Source of the DNA: an uncultured Flavobacteriales bacterium
GTDB lineage: Bacteria > Bacteroidota > Bacteroidia > Flavobacteriales_D > CAJJDF01
Reading direction: 5' to 3'
Assembly: GCA_938009745.1 (NCBI GenBank)
Contig: CALLII010000100.1
Span: 1-43,691, forward strand
Length of the DNA stretch: 43,691 nucleotides
The notes below the pieces were generated by a model. It ran no database searches. It worked only from the letters and a program-made list of their open reading frames with translations, and was not told the DNA's origin. Of this stretch, positions 8,055 to 16,288 are shown piece by piece; the first letter of the stretch is position 1; the number at the start of each line of letters is the position of its first letter. The position numbers and the translations under genes were made by a program.

Positions 8055-8981
8055 CTATAAAGATAAATCTAAATTGAAATCAGTTAATTTTTTAAATTCT
8101 GCCACTCTTGAGTTGATTTCTGCCAATGACAAATCTTCAATTCTTTCTGGTCCAAATTTCTCAACACAAAAAGAAGCCATTGCCGAACCAACAACTACTG
8201 CTCTTTTCATGTTCTCGAAAGAAATATCATCCGTACTAGCCAAATATCCAATAAATCCACCTGCAAAAGTATCTCCTGCTCCTGTAGGATCAAATACATC
8301 TTCCAAAGGTAATGCTGGTGTGTAGAATATTTCATCTTCTCCAAATAACAATGCTCCGTGTTCCCCTTTTTTAATAATTAGGTATTTAGGACCCATTGTC
8401 ATGATTTTTTTTGCAGCTTTTCTTAAAGAGTATTCTCCTGACAAAAGTCTTGCTTCTTCATCATTGATAGTTAACAAATCAATTTTAGATATTACTTCTT
8501 TCAAATCATCAAGAGCAACTTCCATCCATAAGTTCATTGTATCCAATACTGTTAACTTAGGCTTAGTAGTTAATCTATCCAAAACAATATTTTGTATTGC
8601 TGGAACAAGGTTTCCGAGCATTACATACTCAGCTCCTTGATAAGCTTCTGGTATAATAGGATCAAAGTTCTCCAATACATTTAACTGAGTATCAAGAGTA
8701 TCTCTTGTATTCATATCATTATGATATTTACCCGACCAAAAGAAAGTTTTTTCACCCTCTTTTATCTGAAGACCTTCTAAATCTATATTTCTTTGCTTTA
8801 ATCTATCGATCATTTCTTTTGAGAAATCATCTCCAACTACAGAAACAATTCCTGATTTTTTTAAAAAATAAGAAGCAGAAAGTGCGATATAGGTACAAGA
8901 TCCTCCTACAATTTTGTCTCTTTTTCCAAATGGTGTTTCTAGTGCGTCAAATGCTACAGTTCCAATAGATAGTAATTTCAT
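8055..8981 (-). CDS. PfkB-family carbohydrate/nucleoside kinase
   Basis: A 308-residue ribokinase-fold kinase. The N-terminal GG substrate-binding region (DKIVGGSCTYIALSASYF, residues 23-39) and the C-terminal anion-hole and catalytic-base motif DPTGAGDTFAGGF (231-243, Asp237 as base) are both present. The sequence DTMNLWMEVALDDL resembles the sugar-kinase group that is widespread in Bacteroidota with no firmly assigned substrate. First gene of the minus-strand operon with coaX. Substrate cannot be read from the sequence; adenosine, ribose or a related sugar is possible. Confidence 0.88.
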   Translation of the reverse strand: MKLLSIGTVAFDALETPFGKRDKIVGGSCTYIALSASYFLKKSGIVSVVGDDFSKEMIDRLKQRNIDLEGLQIKEGEKTFFWSGKYHNDMNTRDTLDTQLNVLENFDPIIPEAYQGAEYVMLGNLVPAIQNIVLDRLTTKPKLTVLDTMNLWMEVALDDLKEVISKIDLLTINDEEARLLSGEYSLRKAAKKIMTMGPKYLIIKKGEHGALLFGEDEIFYTPALPLEDVFDPTGAGDTFAGGFIGYLASTDDISFENMKRAVVVGSAMASFCVEKFGPERIEDLSLAEINSRVAEFKKLTDFNLDLSL

Positions 8982-9074
8982 TGATTATTAGGTTGTTAAG
9001 TTTATTTTAAATTATTTATTTACAAAAAGTCCTCTTGTCTTCTGTAAGACGAATTATTTTCGAACTTTTTTTTG

Positions 9075-9082
9075 CAAATATA
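9075..9082 (-). promoter_or_regulatory. Candidate -7 promoter box for the kinase-coaX operon
   Basis: On the minus strand this reads TATATTTG (TAnnTTTG), about 94 bases before the ATG at 8981. A small hairpin (GTCTT 9037-9041, AAGAC 9046-9050) would lie in the leader. No -33 element is clear. Confidence 0.4.
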
Positions 9083-9154
9083 TTGGTTAATTATAAACTT
9101 TCCCTTAATATTGCACTCTCATTTAAGAAAAATGAGAAAAAACCAGATTTAAAT

Positions 9155-9228
9155 TCCCCCTTAGCTCAGCTGGTTAGAGCGGTTGACTGTTAATCAATAG
9201 GTCCAAGGTTCGAGTCCTTGAGGGGGAG
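9155..9228 (+). tRNA. tRNA-Asn (anticodon GTT)
   Basis: A complete cloverleaf. Acceptor arms TCCCCCT (9155-9161) and AGGGGGA (9221-9227) pair fully. D arm GCTC/GAGC; anticodon arm GTTGA/TCAAT with loop CTGTTAA and anticodon GTT at 9189-9191; T arm CAAGG/CCTTG with loop TTCGAGT. The discriminator base is G. The 3' CCA is not encoded, so it must be added by nucleotidyltransferase. Confidence 0.97.
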
Positions 9229-9237
9229 CAACAAGAC

Positions 9238-9268
9238 AAAGCTATCAGGCAACTGATAGCTTTTGTTG
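9238..9268 (+). terminator. Terminator of tRNA-Asn
   Basis: An 11-bp stem (AAAGCTATCAG 9238-9248, CTGATAGCTTT 9253-9263) with loop GCAA is followed by a T-rich stretch, ten bases after the tRNA. Confidence 0.75.
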
Positions 9269-9340
9269 TTTCTGGGCGTTTCTATTTTTAATATCCCTTA
9301 TAAATAGTTAATTTCACATAACTCAATAAAACCCTTCACA

Positions 9341-10234
9341 TTGTTAGATTTTTTAAACAACATACTTTTTACTTACGGGGAAGAAAATGAAAAAATTGTT
9401 CGCGTAAAAGCACTTCTTTTTATCATTATTACTTTTATTGTAGCGTTTTTAATTATAAGAGGATTAAGACTCCTAACTAAACGATATAAATTAAAAAATC
9501 CCGACAGCCATGGAAGAATTGACTCTTTTGTTCAAATTCAGAAATATGTAATTTGGTTTATAGCTTTGTTAGTTTGTTTTAAAATATTTAAAGTTGACTT
9601 AACAAGCTTTGTAGTTAGTGCGAGTGCTATTTTAGTTGTATTATCCTTTGGCTTACAAGGACTATTTGCAGATTTTATCTCTGGAATAATTATATTATTT
9701 GATGGAACTATTAAATCAAAAGACATAATAGAAGTTGGCGATACAATAGGAAAAGTACAGAAAATCACTTTACGAAACACTACTCTTATTACAAGAGATG
9801 ACTACACGATAATTATGCCTAACAAAAAGTTTATTACTGAAAATGTAACAAACTGGAGTCACAACAACAACATTATGAGATTTAGTGTAAGAGTTGGAGT
9901 TGCTTATGGTTCGGATACTAAATTAGTTTCTAAACTTATGATGAATACTGCTGAAGCCCATTCATTGGTAAGCAAACAAAGAAAAGGCTTTGTTGGATTT
10001 AAAGATTTTGGTGACTCTGCCCTAATATTTGAATTGTACTTTTGGAGTACAGAAATATTTAGAATAGAAATATTAAAAAGTGATTTAAGATTTATGATAG
10101 ATAAAGCTTTTAGAGAAAATGGGATCACAATTCCTTTTCCACAAAGAGATCTACACATTATTCAACCTAAACAAAGTACTCTTTCTGAAGATAAAAAAGA
10201 ATCTGCTGAAATTGAAAAACCTCACATTCCATGA
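9341..10234 (+). CDS. MscS-family mechanosensitive ion channel
   Basis: A 297-residue inner-membrane channel. It has an N-terminal segment and hydrophobic helices at about residues 22-42, 65-80 and 85-110. The pore helix and the start of the MscS beta domain follow: VSASAILVVLSFGLQGLFADF then FDGTIKSKDIIEVGDTIGKV. The start is the TTG at 9341: no ATG or GTG lies between it and the in-frame TAG at 9305, and the first in-frame Met downstream would remove the membrane segments. It overlaps upp by four bases (ATGA). MscS channels relieve turgor on osmotic downshock; the link to upp is probably only transcriptional. Confidence 0.88.
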   Translation: MLDFLNNILFTYGEENEKIVRVKALLFIIITFIVAFLIIRGLRLLTKRYKLKNPDSHGRIDSFVQIQKYVIWFIALLVCFKIFKVDLTSFVVSASAILVVLSFGLQGLFADFISGIIILFDGTIKSKDIIEVGDTIGKVQKITLRNTTLITRDDYTIIMPNKKFITENVTNWSHNNNIMRFSVRVGVAYGSDTKLVSKLMMNTAEAHSLVSKQRKGFVGFKDFGDSALIFELYFWSTEIFRIEILKSDLRFMIDKAFRENGITIPFPQRDLHIIQPKQSTLSEDKKESAEIEKPHIP

Positions 10235-10878
10235 TAACAGAATTTTGTAAAATCAACTCTATTTTTAATTCTTTCATGAGAGAGTTACGAGACATTTCTG
10301 TTCAAGGAGATTCCATGAGATTTAGAAGAAATCTAGAGAGATTAGGAGAGATAATGGCTTATGAAATAAGCAAAACTCTAGATTACGAAATTAAAGAAAT
10401 TCAAACCCCACTAGACTCGAAAGTAGTTTCTGTACCATCAGAAGAGCCAGTTATTGCTACAGTATTAAGAGCAGGTCTACCAATGCATCAAGGGATTCTT
10501 AACTATTTTGATAAAGCTGAAAACTGTTTTATTTCTGCTTACCGAAAGCATGGTGACCAAAGCGAGTTTGAGGTTGAAATAGAATACCTATCTAGCCCAA
10601 ATTTAAAAGGAAAAACCCTTATACTTTGTGATCCAATGTTAGCTACAGGAAGTTCAATGGTATTGGCTTACAAAGCGGCTTTAGAAAAAGGGACTCCAAA
10701 AAAAACTCATGTAGTTTGTGCTGTTGCTTCCCCTGAAGGAATAGAAGAAGTTGTGAATAACCTGCCCGAAAATACAGATTATTGGGTTGGAGAAATAGAC
10801 AGCCATCTTGATGAAAAATCATACATTATTCCTGGGCTTGGTGATGCAGGTGATTTAGCCTTTGGAACCAAAATATAA
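10231..10878 (+). CDS. upp: Uracil phosphoribosyltransferase
   Basis: This 215-residue cytoplasmic enzyme joins uracil and PRPP to make UMP (pyrimidine salvage). The PRPP-binding loop LILCDPMLATGSSMVLA (residues 130-146) is characteristic, as are ATVLRAGLPMHQG (76-88) and the C-terminal uracil-binding YIIPGLGDAGDLAFGT. The start ATG overlaps the stop of the MscS gene (ATGA). Confidence 0.95.
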   Translation: MITEFCKINSIFNSFMRELRDISVQGDSMRFRRNLERLGEIMAYEISKTLDYEIKEIQTPLDSKVVSVPSEEPVIATVLRAGLPMHQGILNYFDKAENCFISAYRKHGDQSEFEVEIEYLSSPNLKGKTLILCDPMLATGSSMVLAYKAALEKGTPKKTHVVCAVASPEGIEEVVNNLPENTDYWVGEIDSHLDEKSYIIPGLGDAGDLAFGTKI

Positions 10879-10881
10879 ACT

Positions 10882-11319
10882 ATGGTTATAACTTACATAG
10901 GCATATTTTTATGGGCAATGGTCAAATTTTTATTTGCTCCATTTACTGCTTTACTAGCAATTCCTGAAATTACTTGGATTCAAAATTATGTGTTATGTGT
11001 TAGTGCTGGTTTAATTAGTGCTACTTTTTTTTATAAATCTTCGGTTTATTTTATTAACCGAACACAAAAGCGAAGAGCCCGAAAAGGAATTATAAAAAAG
11101 AAATTTACTCGAAGGAATAAAATCGTTATCAAAACAAAAAATGCTATTGGCCTTTGGGGACTAGCATTACTTACCGCTTCTTTTATTTCTATTCCATTAG
11201 GAAGTGTTATTACTGCTAAGTTTTATCGACATGACAAAAGGACTATTTATGCCATCTACCTTTGCATCATTGTTCTTGGTGCAATTATAACTTCAATTTC
11301 TTATCTACTAAAACCATGA
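10882..11319 (+). CDS. Unknown membrane protein
   Basis: A 145-residue protein with four predicted hydrophobic helices (about residues 3-26, 33-53, 88-112, 120-142) separated by a very basic loop (NRTQKRRARKGIIKKKFTRR). The last residues overlap the start of the next lipoprotein gene by four bases, and it begins three bases after upp, so it belongs to the MscS-upp operon. I recognise no family; similar small multi-helix proteins beside upp are common in Flavobacteriales but uncharacterised. Confidence 0.7.
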   Translation: MVITYIGIFLWAMVKFLFAPFTALLAIPEITWIQNYVLCVSAGLISATFFYKSSVYFINRTQKRRARKGIIKKKFTRRNKIVIKTKNAIGLWGLALLTASFISIPLGSVITAKFYRHDKRTIYAIYLCIIVLGAIITSISYLLKP

Positions 11320-11945
11320 AAATAAAGTGGGTCATATTTATTATAGTATTGCTGTTTTCTTGTAAAGGAGAAGAAATTCAAGATTACTCATTATACTCTA
11401 AAATGGATAAGGTGGAGGAGACAGAAAAAAAACTTCGACCAAAAAAAAAAGTTACAATACCTTTTGGGTTCAATCAAATTTATGATCCTTTTTTAAAAAC
11501 AAAAAAGGGAGTAAACAAGAAAGCAGTTTATGAAAAAGGGGAATGTAGAGGAATTAAAATTACTGTTCTCGATTCTATAACTTCTAGCATAGTTGTAACA
11601 GGAAGATTATCAACAAGAAAAAAATTAGCCCAAGCTTTTCCAGTAATTATTGAAAACATTTCGAAGAAAAAGACCATTTCAATTCCACTTCATAGAGGGT
11701 GCGCCAAAATAATACAAGAAGCCCAAAATGATAAAAATGAATGGATTGCGATAGAAAACTTAACTAAAGAAAAAATTGGTGAATTCTTTTATCAAATATA
11801 TCCAAATCAATATGTGTACACTAAAGCTCCTATTTATTACGGAACTGATTCAGCAACATTTAGAATTAGCATGGCATTGGATGACACTACTTTTTATAGC
11901 AATACTTACAGAAGCTCAATCCAAAAATGGATGCTCAGAAAATAG
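11316..11945 (+). CDS. Unknown lipoprotein
   Basis: A 209-residue predicted lipoprotein with N-terminus MKIKWVIFIIVLLFSCKGEE, where Cys16 is the lipidation site. The ATG at 11316 overlaps the previous stop (ATGA) and is preferred to an open extension from 11262 that would bury the signal peptide. The mature protein begins with a charged linker, then a beta-rich region (ITVLDSITSSIVVTGRLSTRKKLAQAFPVI and similar). No family recognised. Its stop lies two bases from the convergent fabD stop, with no hairpin between them. Confidence 0.72.
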   Translation: MKIKWVIFIIVLLFSCKGEEIQDYSLYSKMDKVEETEKKLRPKKKVTIPFGFNQIYDPFLKTKKGVNKKAVYEKGECRGIKITVLDSITSSIVVTGRLSTRKKLAQAFPVIIENISKKKTISIPLHRGCAKIIQEAQNDKNEWIAIENLTKEKIGEFFYQIYPNQYVYTKAPIYYGTDSATFRISMALDDTTFYSNTYRSSIQKWMLRK

Positions 11946-11947
11946 GT

Positions 11948-12829
11948 TTAAACTTCTAAACTTGATGTAGGAAACTGTCTGTCAACTTTTTTAAACAAAC
12001 CTTGTAACACTTTGCCAGGACCAACTTCAATCACCTCAGCTCCTCCATCTCCAATCATGCTATGCATGGTTTGTGTCCATTTTACAGCACCTGTCAATTG
12101 ATTAATTAAGTTCTCTTTAATTTTAGCAGGGTCAGTTTCAGCTTTAGCTGTTACGTTTTGATATATTGGACAAATGGGAGATTTAATTTCAGCAGCTTCA
12201 ATACCAGCTTGCAATTCATCTTTTGCTGGAGCCATTAATGGTGAGTGAAATGCTCCTCCCACTGGAAGTTTAAGTGCTCTTCTCGCTCCTTTTTCTAATA
12301 ATAGTTCACATGCTTTATCAATAGCATCAACTTCACCAGAAATAACTAATTGCCCAGGGCAGTTATAGTTTGCAGCTACAACAATTCCATCAATAGATTC
12401 GCACGCCTCTTCAACAACATTATCTTCAAGTCCTAAAACTGCAGCCATAGTAGAAGGTTGTTTTTCGCAAGCCTTTTGCATAGCCAGAGCTCTTGTATAA
12501 ACTAATTTAAGTCCATCTTCAAAAGAAAGTGCATCTGCAGCAACTAAAGCAGAAAACTCACCTAAAGAATGACCTGCAACCATTTCTGGTTTAAAATTAG
12601 CTCCAGCAACTTTAGCTAAAATAACAGAATGCAAAAATATAGCTGGCTGAGTTACTTTAGTTTGTTTTAACTCTTCTGGAGTTCCATCAAACATAATATC
12701 AGTAATTCGATAACCTAAAATTTCATTTGCCTTTTCAAATAATTCCTTTCCTAATTCAGAATTATCGTACAATTCCTTACCCATTCCTACGAATTGAGCC
12801 CCTTGACCTGGAAAAACGTATGCTTTCAT
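11948..12829 (-). CDS. fabD: Malonyl-CoA:ACP transacylase
   Basis: This 293-residue cytoplasmic enzyme loads malonyl groups onto acyl carrier protein for fatty-acid elongation. The N-terminal PGQGAQFVGMG (7-17), the nucleophile elbow GHSLGEFSA (Ser88), the substrate Arg (Arg113 in YTRALAMQ) and the catalytic His195 in GGAFHSPLM are all in place. Length is normal. It is transcribed alone, divergently from ilvE, and convergent with the preceding lipoprotein gene. Other fab genes are not in the window. Confidence 0.95.
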   Translation of the reverse strand: MKAYVFPGQGAQFVGMGKELYDNSELGKELFEKANEILGYRITDIMFDGTPEELKQTKVTQPAIFLHSVILAKVAGANFKPEMVAGHSLGEFSALVAADALSFEDGLKLVYTRALAMQKACEKQPSTMAAVLGLEDNVVEEACESIDGIVVAANYNCPGQLVISGEVDAIDKACELLLEKGARRALKLPVGGAFHSPLMAPAKDELQAGIEAAEIKSPICPIYQNVTAKAETDPAKIKENLINQLTGAVKWTQTMHSMIGDGGAEVIEVGPGKVLQGLFKKVDRQFPTSSLEV

Positions 12830-12922
12830 ATCTATATATTGAATTAATTAATTTTATGTTCTTTGGTTTACAATTTAACCTATATCCAGCTATAAATAGC
12901 AAGAAATACTCATTTTTATCAC

Positions 12923-12956
12923 TAACGAAAGTACCAAATGTATTTTAATTTCGTTA
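12923..12956. promoter_or_regulatory. Inverted repeat over the fabD/ilvE divergent promoters (possible operator)
   Basis: A perfect 8-bp inverted repeat, TAACGAAA (12923-12930) and TTTCGTTA (12949-12956), brackets an 18-base spacer. The candidate fabD -7 box lies in the spacer and the ilvE -7 box begins ten bases to the right. The arrangement suits an operator or cruciform acting on both promoters; this is inference from position. Confidence 0.4.
12935..12942 (-). promoter_or_regulatory. Candidate -7 promoter box for fabD
   Basis: On the minus strand this reads TACATTTG (TAnnTTTG), about 106 bases before the fabD ATG. Confidence 0.35.
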
Positions 12957-12965
12957 AAAAAAACG

Positions 12966-12973
12966 TATCTTTG
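12966..12973 (+). promoter_or_regulatory. Candidate -7 promoter box for ilvE
   Basis: TATCTTTG matches TAnnTTTG and is identical to the candidate box before asnS (17048-17055). The resulting leader to the ATG at 13084 would be about 105 bases, with no obvious attenuator. Confidence 0.45.
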
Positions 12974-13083
12974 TGGAAAATATAAATCCCGATTAGAAGG
13001 CAATTAGAGGGAGAGCAGAGTATTTATATTTGACATAACAAATAGCAACCCAACAAGTTCTATTTATCATTTACAAAAAATTT

Positions 13084-14148
13084 ATGAGCACAGAAATAGC
13101 ATCAATAAAAATTACTAAGGTAGAAGCTTCAAGAATTGGCGAAGTTGATTTTGACAACATTCCATTTGGAAAAGTATTTTCTGACCACATGTTTACAATG
13201 GATTATAGTGATGGTGAATGGAAAAACCTTGAAATTACTCCTTTTAAAGATTTAACTTTTAGTCCTGCAATTTCTTCTCTTCATTATGGACAATCGATAT
13301 TCGAAGGAATGAAAGCTTACCGAAGAGGTGAAAACATTTATACTTTTAGAGCTAAAGACAACTTTGATAGATTAAACAAATCTGCTGAAAGAATGTGTAT
13401 GCCATCTATTCCAAACAAATTAGTAATGGATGGATTAAGAGAGCTATTAAAAGTAGATAAAGATTGGATTCCTGATAATGAATCTAACTCTTTATACTTA
13501 AGGCCATTTATGTTTGCTACTGATGAATATGTAGGAATACGTCCGTCAGAAAAATACAAGTTCATCATTTTTTGTTGTCCTGTAGGAAGTTATTATACTG
13601 AACCTCTAAAGGTTAAGATAGAAACTCACTATACAAGAGCTGCAAATGGTGGTGTTGGTGAAGCAAAAGCAGCAGGAAATTATGCTTCTTCATTATACCC
13701 AGCTAAGTTAGCTAACGAACAAGGTTATCACCAATTGTTATGGACAGATAGTAAAGAACATAAATATATTGAAGAATCTGGAACAATGAATGTAATGTTT
13801 GTGATTGACAATGTGTTAATTACTCCTCCTTTAACAGGAACAATTCTTCCGGGTATTACGAGAAAAAGTGTTTTAGAAATTGCCAAAGATTGGGGATACA
13901 AAACTGAAGAAAGACAAATAACTGTAGATGAAGTTATAACTGCAGCTAAAAACAATACTTTGCAAGAGGCATTTGGTGCTGGAACTGCAGCAACAATTGC
14001 ACAAATAGAAGTTATTGGTCACGAAGGAACTAATTATGATTTACCAGCTGTAAAAGACAGAGAGCTTTCTAATAAACTATTGACTTTTCTTAACCGAATA
14101 AAAAGAGGATTGGAGGATGACAAATGGGGATGGATAGAAAAGATATAA
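13084..14148 (+). CDS. ilvE: Branched-chain amino acid aminotransferase
   Basis: A 354-residue PLP enzyme (fold type IV) that interconverts Leu, Ile and Val with their 2-oxo acids. It resembles the eukaryote-like BCAT subgroup. The PLP lysine is Lys195 in GEAKAAGNYASS, and the motif EESGTMNVMFVI followed by TGTILPGITRKSVLEIA carries the Glu and the phosphate-binding residues. Start at the ATG at 13084. It is monocistronic, with its own promoter region and a terminator a few bases after the stop. Confidence 0.95.
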   Translation: MSTEIASIKITKVEASRIGEVDFDNIPFGKVFSDHMFTMDYSDGEWKNLEITPFKDLTFSPAISSLHYGQSIFEGMKAYRRGENIYTFRAKDNFDRLNKSAERMCMPSIPNKLVMDGLRELLKVDKDWIPDNESNSLYLRPFMFATDEYVGIRPSEKYKFIIFCCPVGSYYTEPLKVKIETHYTRAANGGVGEAKAAGNYASSLYPAKLANEQGYHQLLWTDSKEHKYIEESGTMNVMFVIDNVLITPPLTGTILPGITRKSVLEIAKDWGYKTEERQITVDEVITAAKNNTLQEAFGAGTAATIAQIEVIGHEGTNYDLPAVKDRELSNKLLTFLNRIKRGLEDDKWGWIEKI

Positions 14149-14156
14149 CAAACTTT

Positions 14157-14191
14157 AAAAAGTGCTTGATTAAATATTAAGCACTTTTTTT
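14157..14191 (+). terminator. Terminator of ilvE
   Basis: Stem AGTGCTTGAT (14161-14170) pairs with ATTAAGCACT (14176-14185) with one G-T wobble, and is followed by seven T. Confidence 0.8.
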
Positions 14192-14203
14192 ATGGAATAA
14201 TCT

Positions 14204-15571
14204 TTGCACCTGCATCTATTAACTAAACAAACACTTTTGCATACTCTACGTAACATATTATTAATCTATATCCTGAGCCTACTCACATTTAGTGGTTTCA
14301 GCCAAAAAACTTATACTATATCTGGAAAGGTTACTGATCCAAATAACTACCCAGTGAAAGATGCTGTTGTTAGTATGGCTAGCTCTCCATCTAACTATGT
14401 AAGAACCGATTCTAATGGAGAATATAAATTAACTCATTATTACTCCTCTCCTACTTCTTTAATGGTTAACCATGTTAGTTTTGCTCAGTCAAGAACTAAA
14501 ATAGATAAGAACTTAATTAAATCTGCTGTTAATAATAAAATCATAGTTAATGTAAGAATGTCATACAAAACGCTAGAGCAAGTAGTTATCAAAGGAAAAA
14601 GAGTTCCTGATACAGTTTTTGGGAGTGAGCTTACTAGTGTTGCAGATTATGAATTTGCAGGTGATTATATGGTTTTGTTATCCTATAATAAATCCCTTAG
14701 AAAGGAAGCATATCTTCAATTAACATCTAAACGAAATACATTAGTAACTACCTTCAAAACTCCACCAAACCCAGTTAGACTATTCAAAGATTTTGAGAAC
14801 AGAATATACCTTATCACTCAAACAAGGGTGTATTTAATAAATGTGGTACAAAGCGAATTTAGATTGCGTCCAGTTGATTTAAAATTCTTTTCGGAGTTTA
14901 CCTCAAAAATAATTGATACTGTAAATCAACATTTTTTGTATTCAGATTTTAATGCGAGTTATCCTGCGTTTCATTATTACTCTCAACCATTTCAGGATTC
15001 ATCAGGAAAAAAAATACACAAAGTAGAAAATAAATTCATGATGGATTTGTACAGAGCAGAGTATAAATATGCACCTCAAAAACAAAAGTTATGGGCTTTT
15101 AGACAAGAGCTTAGAACAGGAATAGATAAAGAGATATGGATAGGCGCTAGTAATTTTACGCAAAGCTTATATTACGAACCATTGTATGCACCACTATTTA
15201 TTAATAATGATACTGTTCTTATTTTTGATCATTATAGCGACTACTTAATCAAACTCGATTTAGACTTTAATAAACTTGATTCTGTTCCTATCAACTATCA
15301 TAAGAGCAAACAAAAAAAGTACTGGGAACAACCTTTATTAAAAGATAAAGAAGAGAAAAAATTGTATGGATTATTTCTTAAAGATGGATACTATTATTTG
15401 CGCCCAATAAACTTAAATGATGGAAGTACACTTATTTCATTTAAACTTAGATACAAATATGTAGAAAACGTGAAAGTAGAAAATGGATATGTATATTACA
15501 TATACCGACCGTTTGAATCTTCACAAAAGAAATTTCTTTATCGTGAAATTATAGAAACTAAAGCTTCTTAA
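14204..15571 (+). CDS. Exported protein with a carboxypeptidase-regulatory-like domain
   Basis: A protein of up to 455 residues. A signal peptide (core NILLIYILSLLTFSGFSQ) is followed by a CarboxypepD-reg/CNA-B-like beta domain, YTISGKVTDPNNYPVKDAVV to about residue 105. The domain ends in LEQVVIKGKRVPD, as at the N-terminus of TonB-dependent receptors, but no barrel follows. The remaining ~330 residues are beta-rich (repeated DFENRIYLI, NNDTVLIFDHYSDYLIKLD) and could be a propeller. No ATG start exists: TTG at 14204 or TTG at 14237 are the choices, and the second leaves a normal-length signal peptide. Its last four bases overlap the convergent gene. Confidence 0.72.
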   Translation: MHLHLLTKQTLLHTLRNILLIYILSLLTFSGFSQKTYTISGKVTDPNNYPVKDAVVSMASSPSNYVRTDSNGEYKLTHYYSSPTSLMVNHVSFAQSRTKIDKNLIKSAVNNKIIVNVRMSYKTLEQVVIKGKRVPDTVFGSELTSVADYEFAGDYMVLLSYNKSLRKEAYLQLTSKRNTLVTTFKTPPNPVRLFKDFENRIYLITQTRVYLINVVQSEFRLRPVDLKFFSEFTSKIIDTVNQHFLYSDFNASYPAFHYYSQPFQDSSGKKIHKVENKFMMDLYRAEYKYAPQKQKLWAFRQELRTGIDKEIWIGASNFTQSLYYEPLYAPLFINNDTVLIFDHYSDYLIKLDLDFNKLDSVPINYHKSKQKKYWEQPLLKDKEEKKLYGLFLKDGYYYLRPINLNDGSTLISFKLRYKYVENVKVENGYVYYIYRPFESSQKKFLYREIIETKAS

Positions 15572-16215
15572 AATTTATAGGCAACTCCTACTTTAATGGT
15601 AAATTGGTTTGGGAAAACATCTCCAACACTATTAGATGTTGGTTCAGAATAATTGGAGTTTGTATTAGAATATTTATGAGAGTAAATATTAAAAACTCCA
15701 TTAATATCAATCATAAATTTTTCTCCTAAATCAATCGTAACTCTTGGCACAGCAACAATATTCAAGTCAATTGATTTGTACTTATTCATTTGTATATCCC
15801 CTGCATAGTAAAATCTTCGGTTATCATATTCCGATTTAGCATATTGATATCCAGCATTTAATCCAGCTCCAAAATAATACTTAAATTTATTATTGGTAAA
15901 ATTTTTGACTAGTCTAAAATTATAAGAGTATTGCCAAGAATTATTAAACTCAAAGTTGTTTTCAGCAAATGCTAATTTGAAAGAGGTCATTTCTACTTCT
16001 TGAAAATTACCATATTCCTTTCCCCAACTTATTGAAGGAGAAAAAGTTTTAAGAACCGAAATGAATTCATCTGGGCTTCCTAATGTCACATCTGTATTAC
16101 CAAAAGCTTTAACTACAACCTCTTTTTTAGAGGCGTTTTGATCGTTTTGAGCCATAGAACAACTGAATGCAAAAAGCATTGTAATCATTATCCAATAGGT
16201 TCTAAATTCTCTCAT
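15568..16215 (-). CDS. Outer-membrane beta-barrel protein (paralogue 1)
   Basis: A 215-residue small barrel with signal peptide (ITMLFAFSCSMAQN) and a terminal aromatic residue (VGVAYKF), both typical of outer-membrane proteins. A Cys inside the signal region (FSC) could also serve as a lipobox, so lipidation is possible. It shares with the gene upstream the sequence core (SWGKEYGNFQEVEMTSFKLAF; FKYYFGAGLNAGYQYA), so the two are tandem paralogues. Function unknown. Confidence 0.75.
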   Translation of the reverse strand: MREFRTYWIMITMLFAFSCSMAQNDQNASKKEVVVKAFGNTDVTLGSPDEFISVLKTFSPSISWGKEYGNFQEVEMTSFKLAFAENNFEFNNSWQYSYNFRLVKNFTNNKFKYYFGAGLNAGYQYAKSEYDNRRFYYAGDIQMNKYKSIDLNIVAVPRVTIDLGEKFMIDINGVFNIYSHKYSNTNSNYSEPTSNSVGDVFPNQFTIKVGVAYKF

Positions 16216-16288
16216 TATTATTGTTTTAACTATTAAAAGTAATCGAGAGAAGTTGTTTCTCCTAACATTTTAACATTTTTAACATTTA

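Noticed and set aside
9034-9052. Small hairpin before the PfkB-kinase gene as a regulatory RNA
   Set aside because: Only a 5-bp stem with a 4-base loop; too weak to call on its own.
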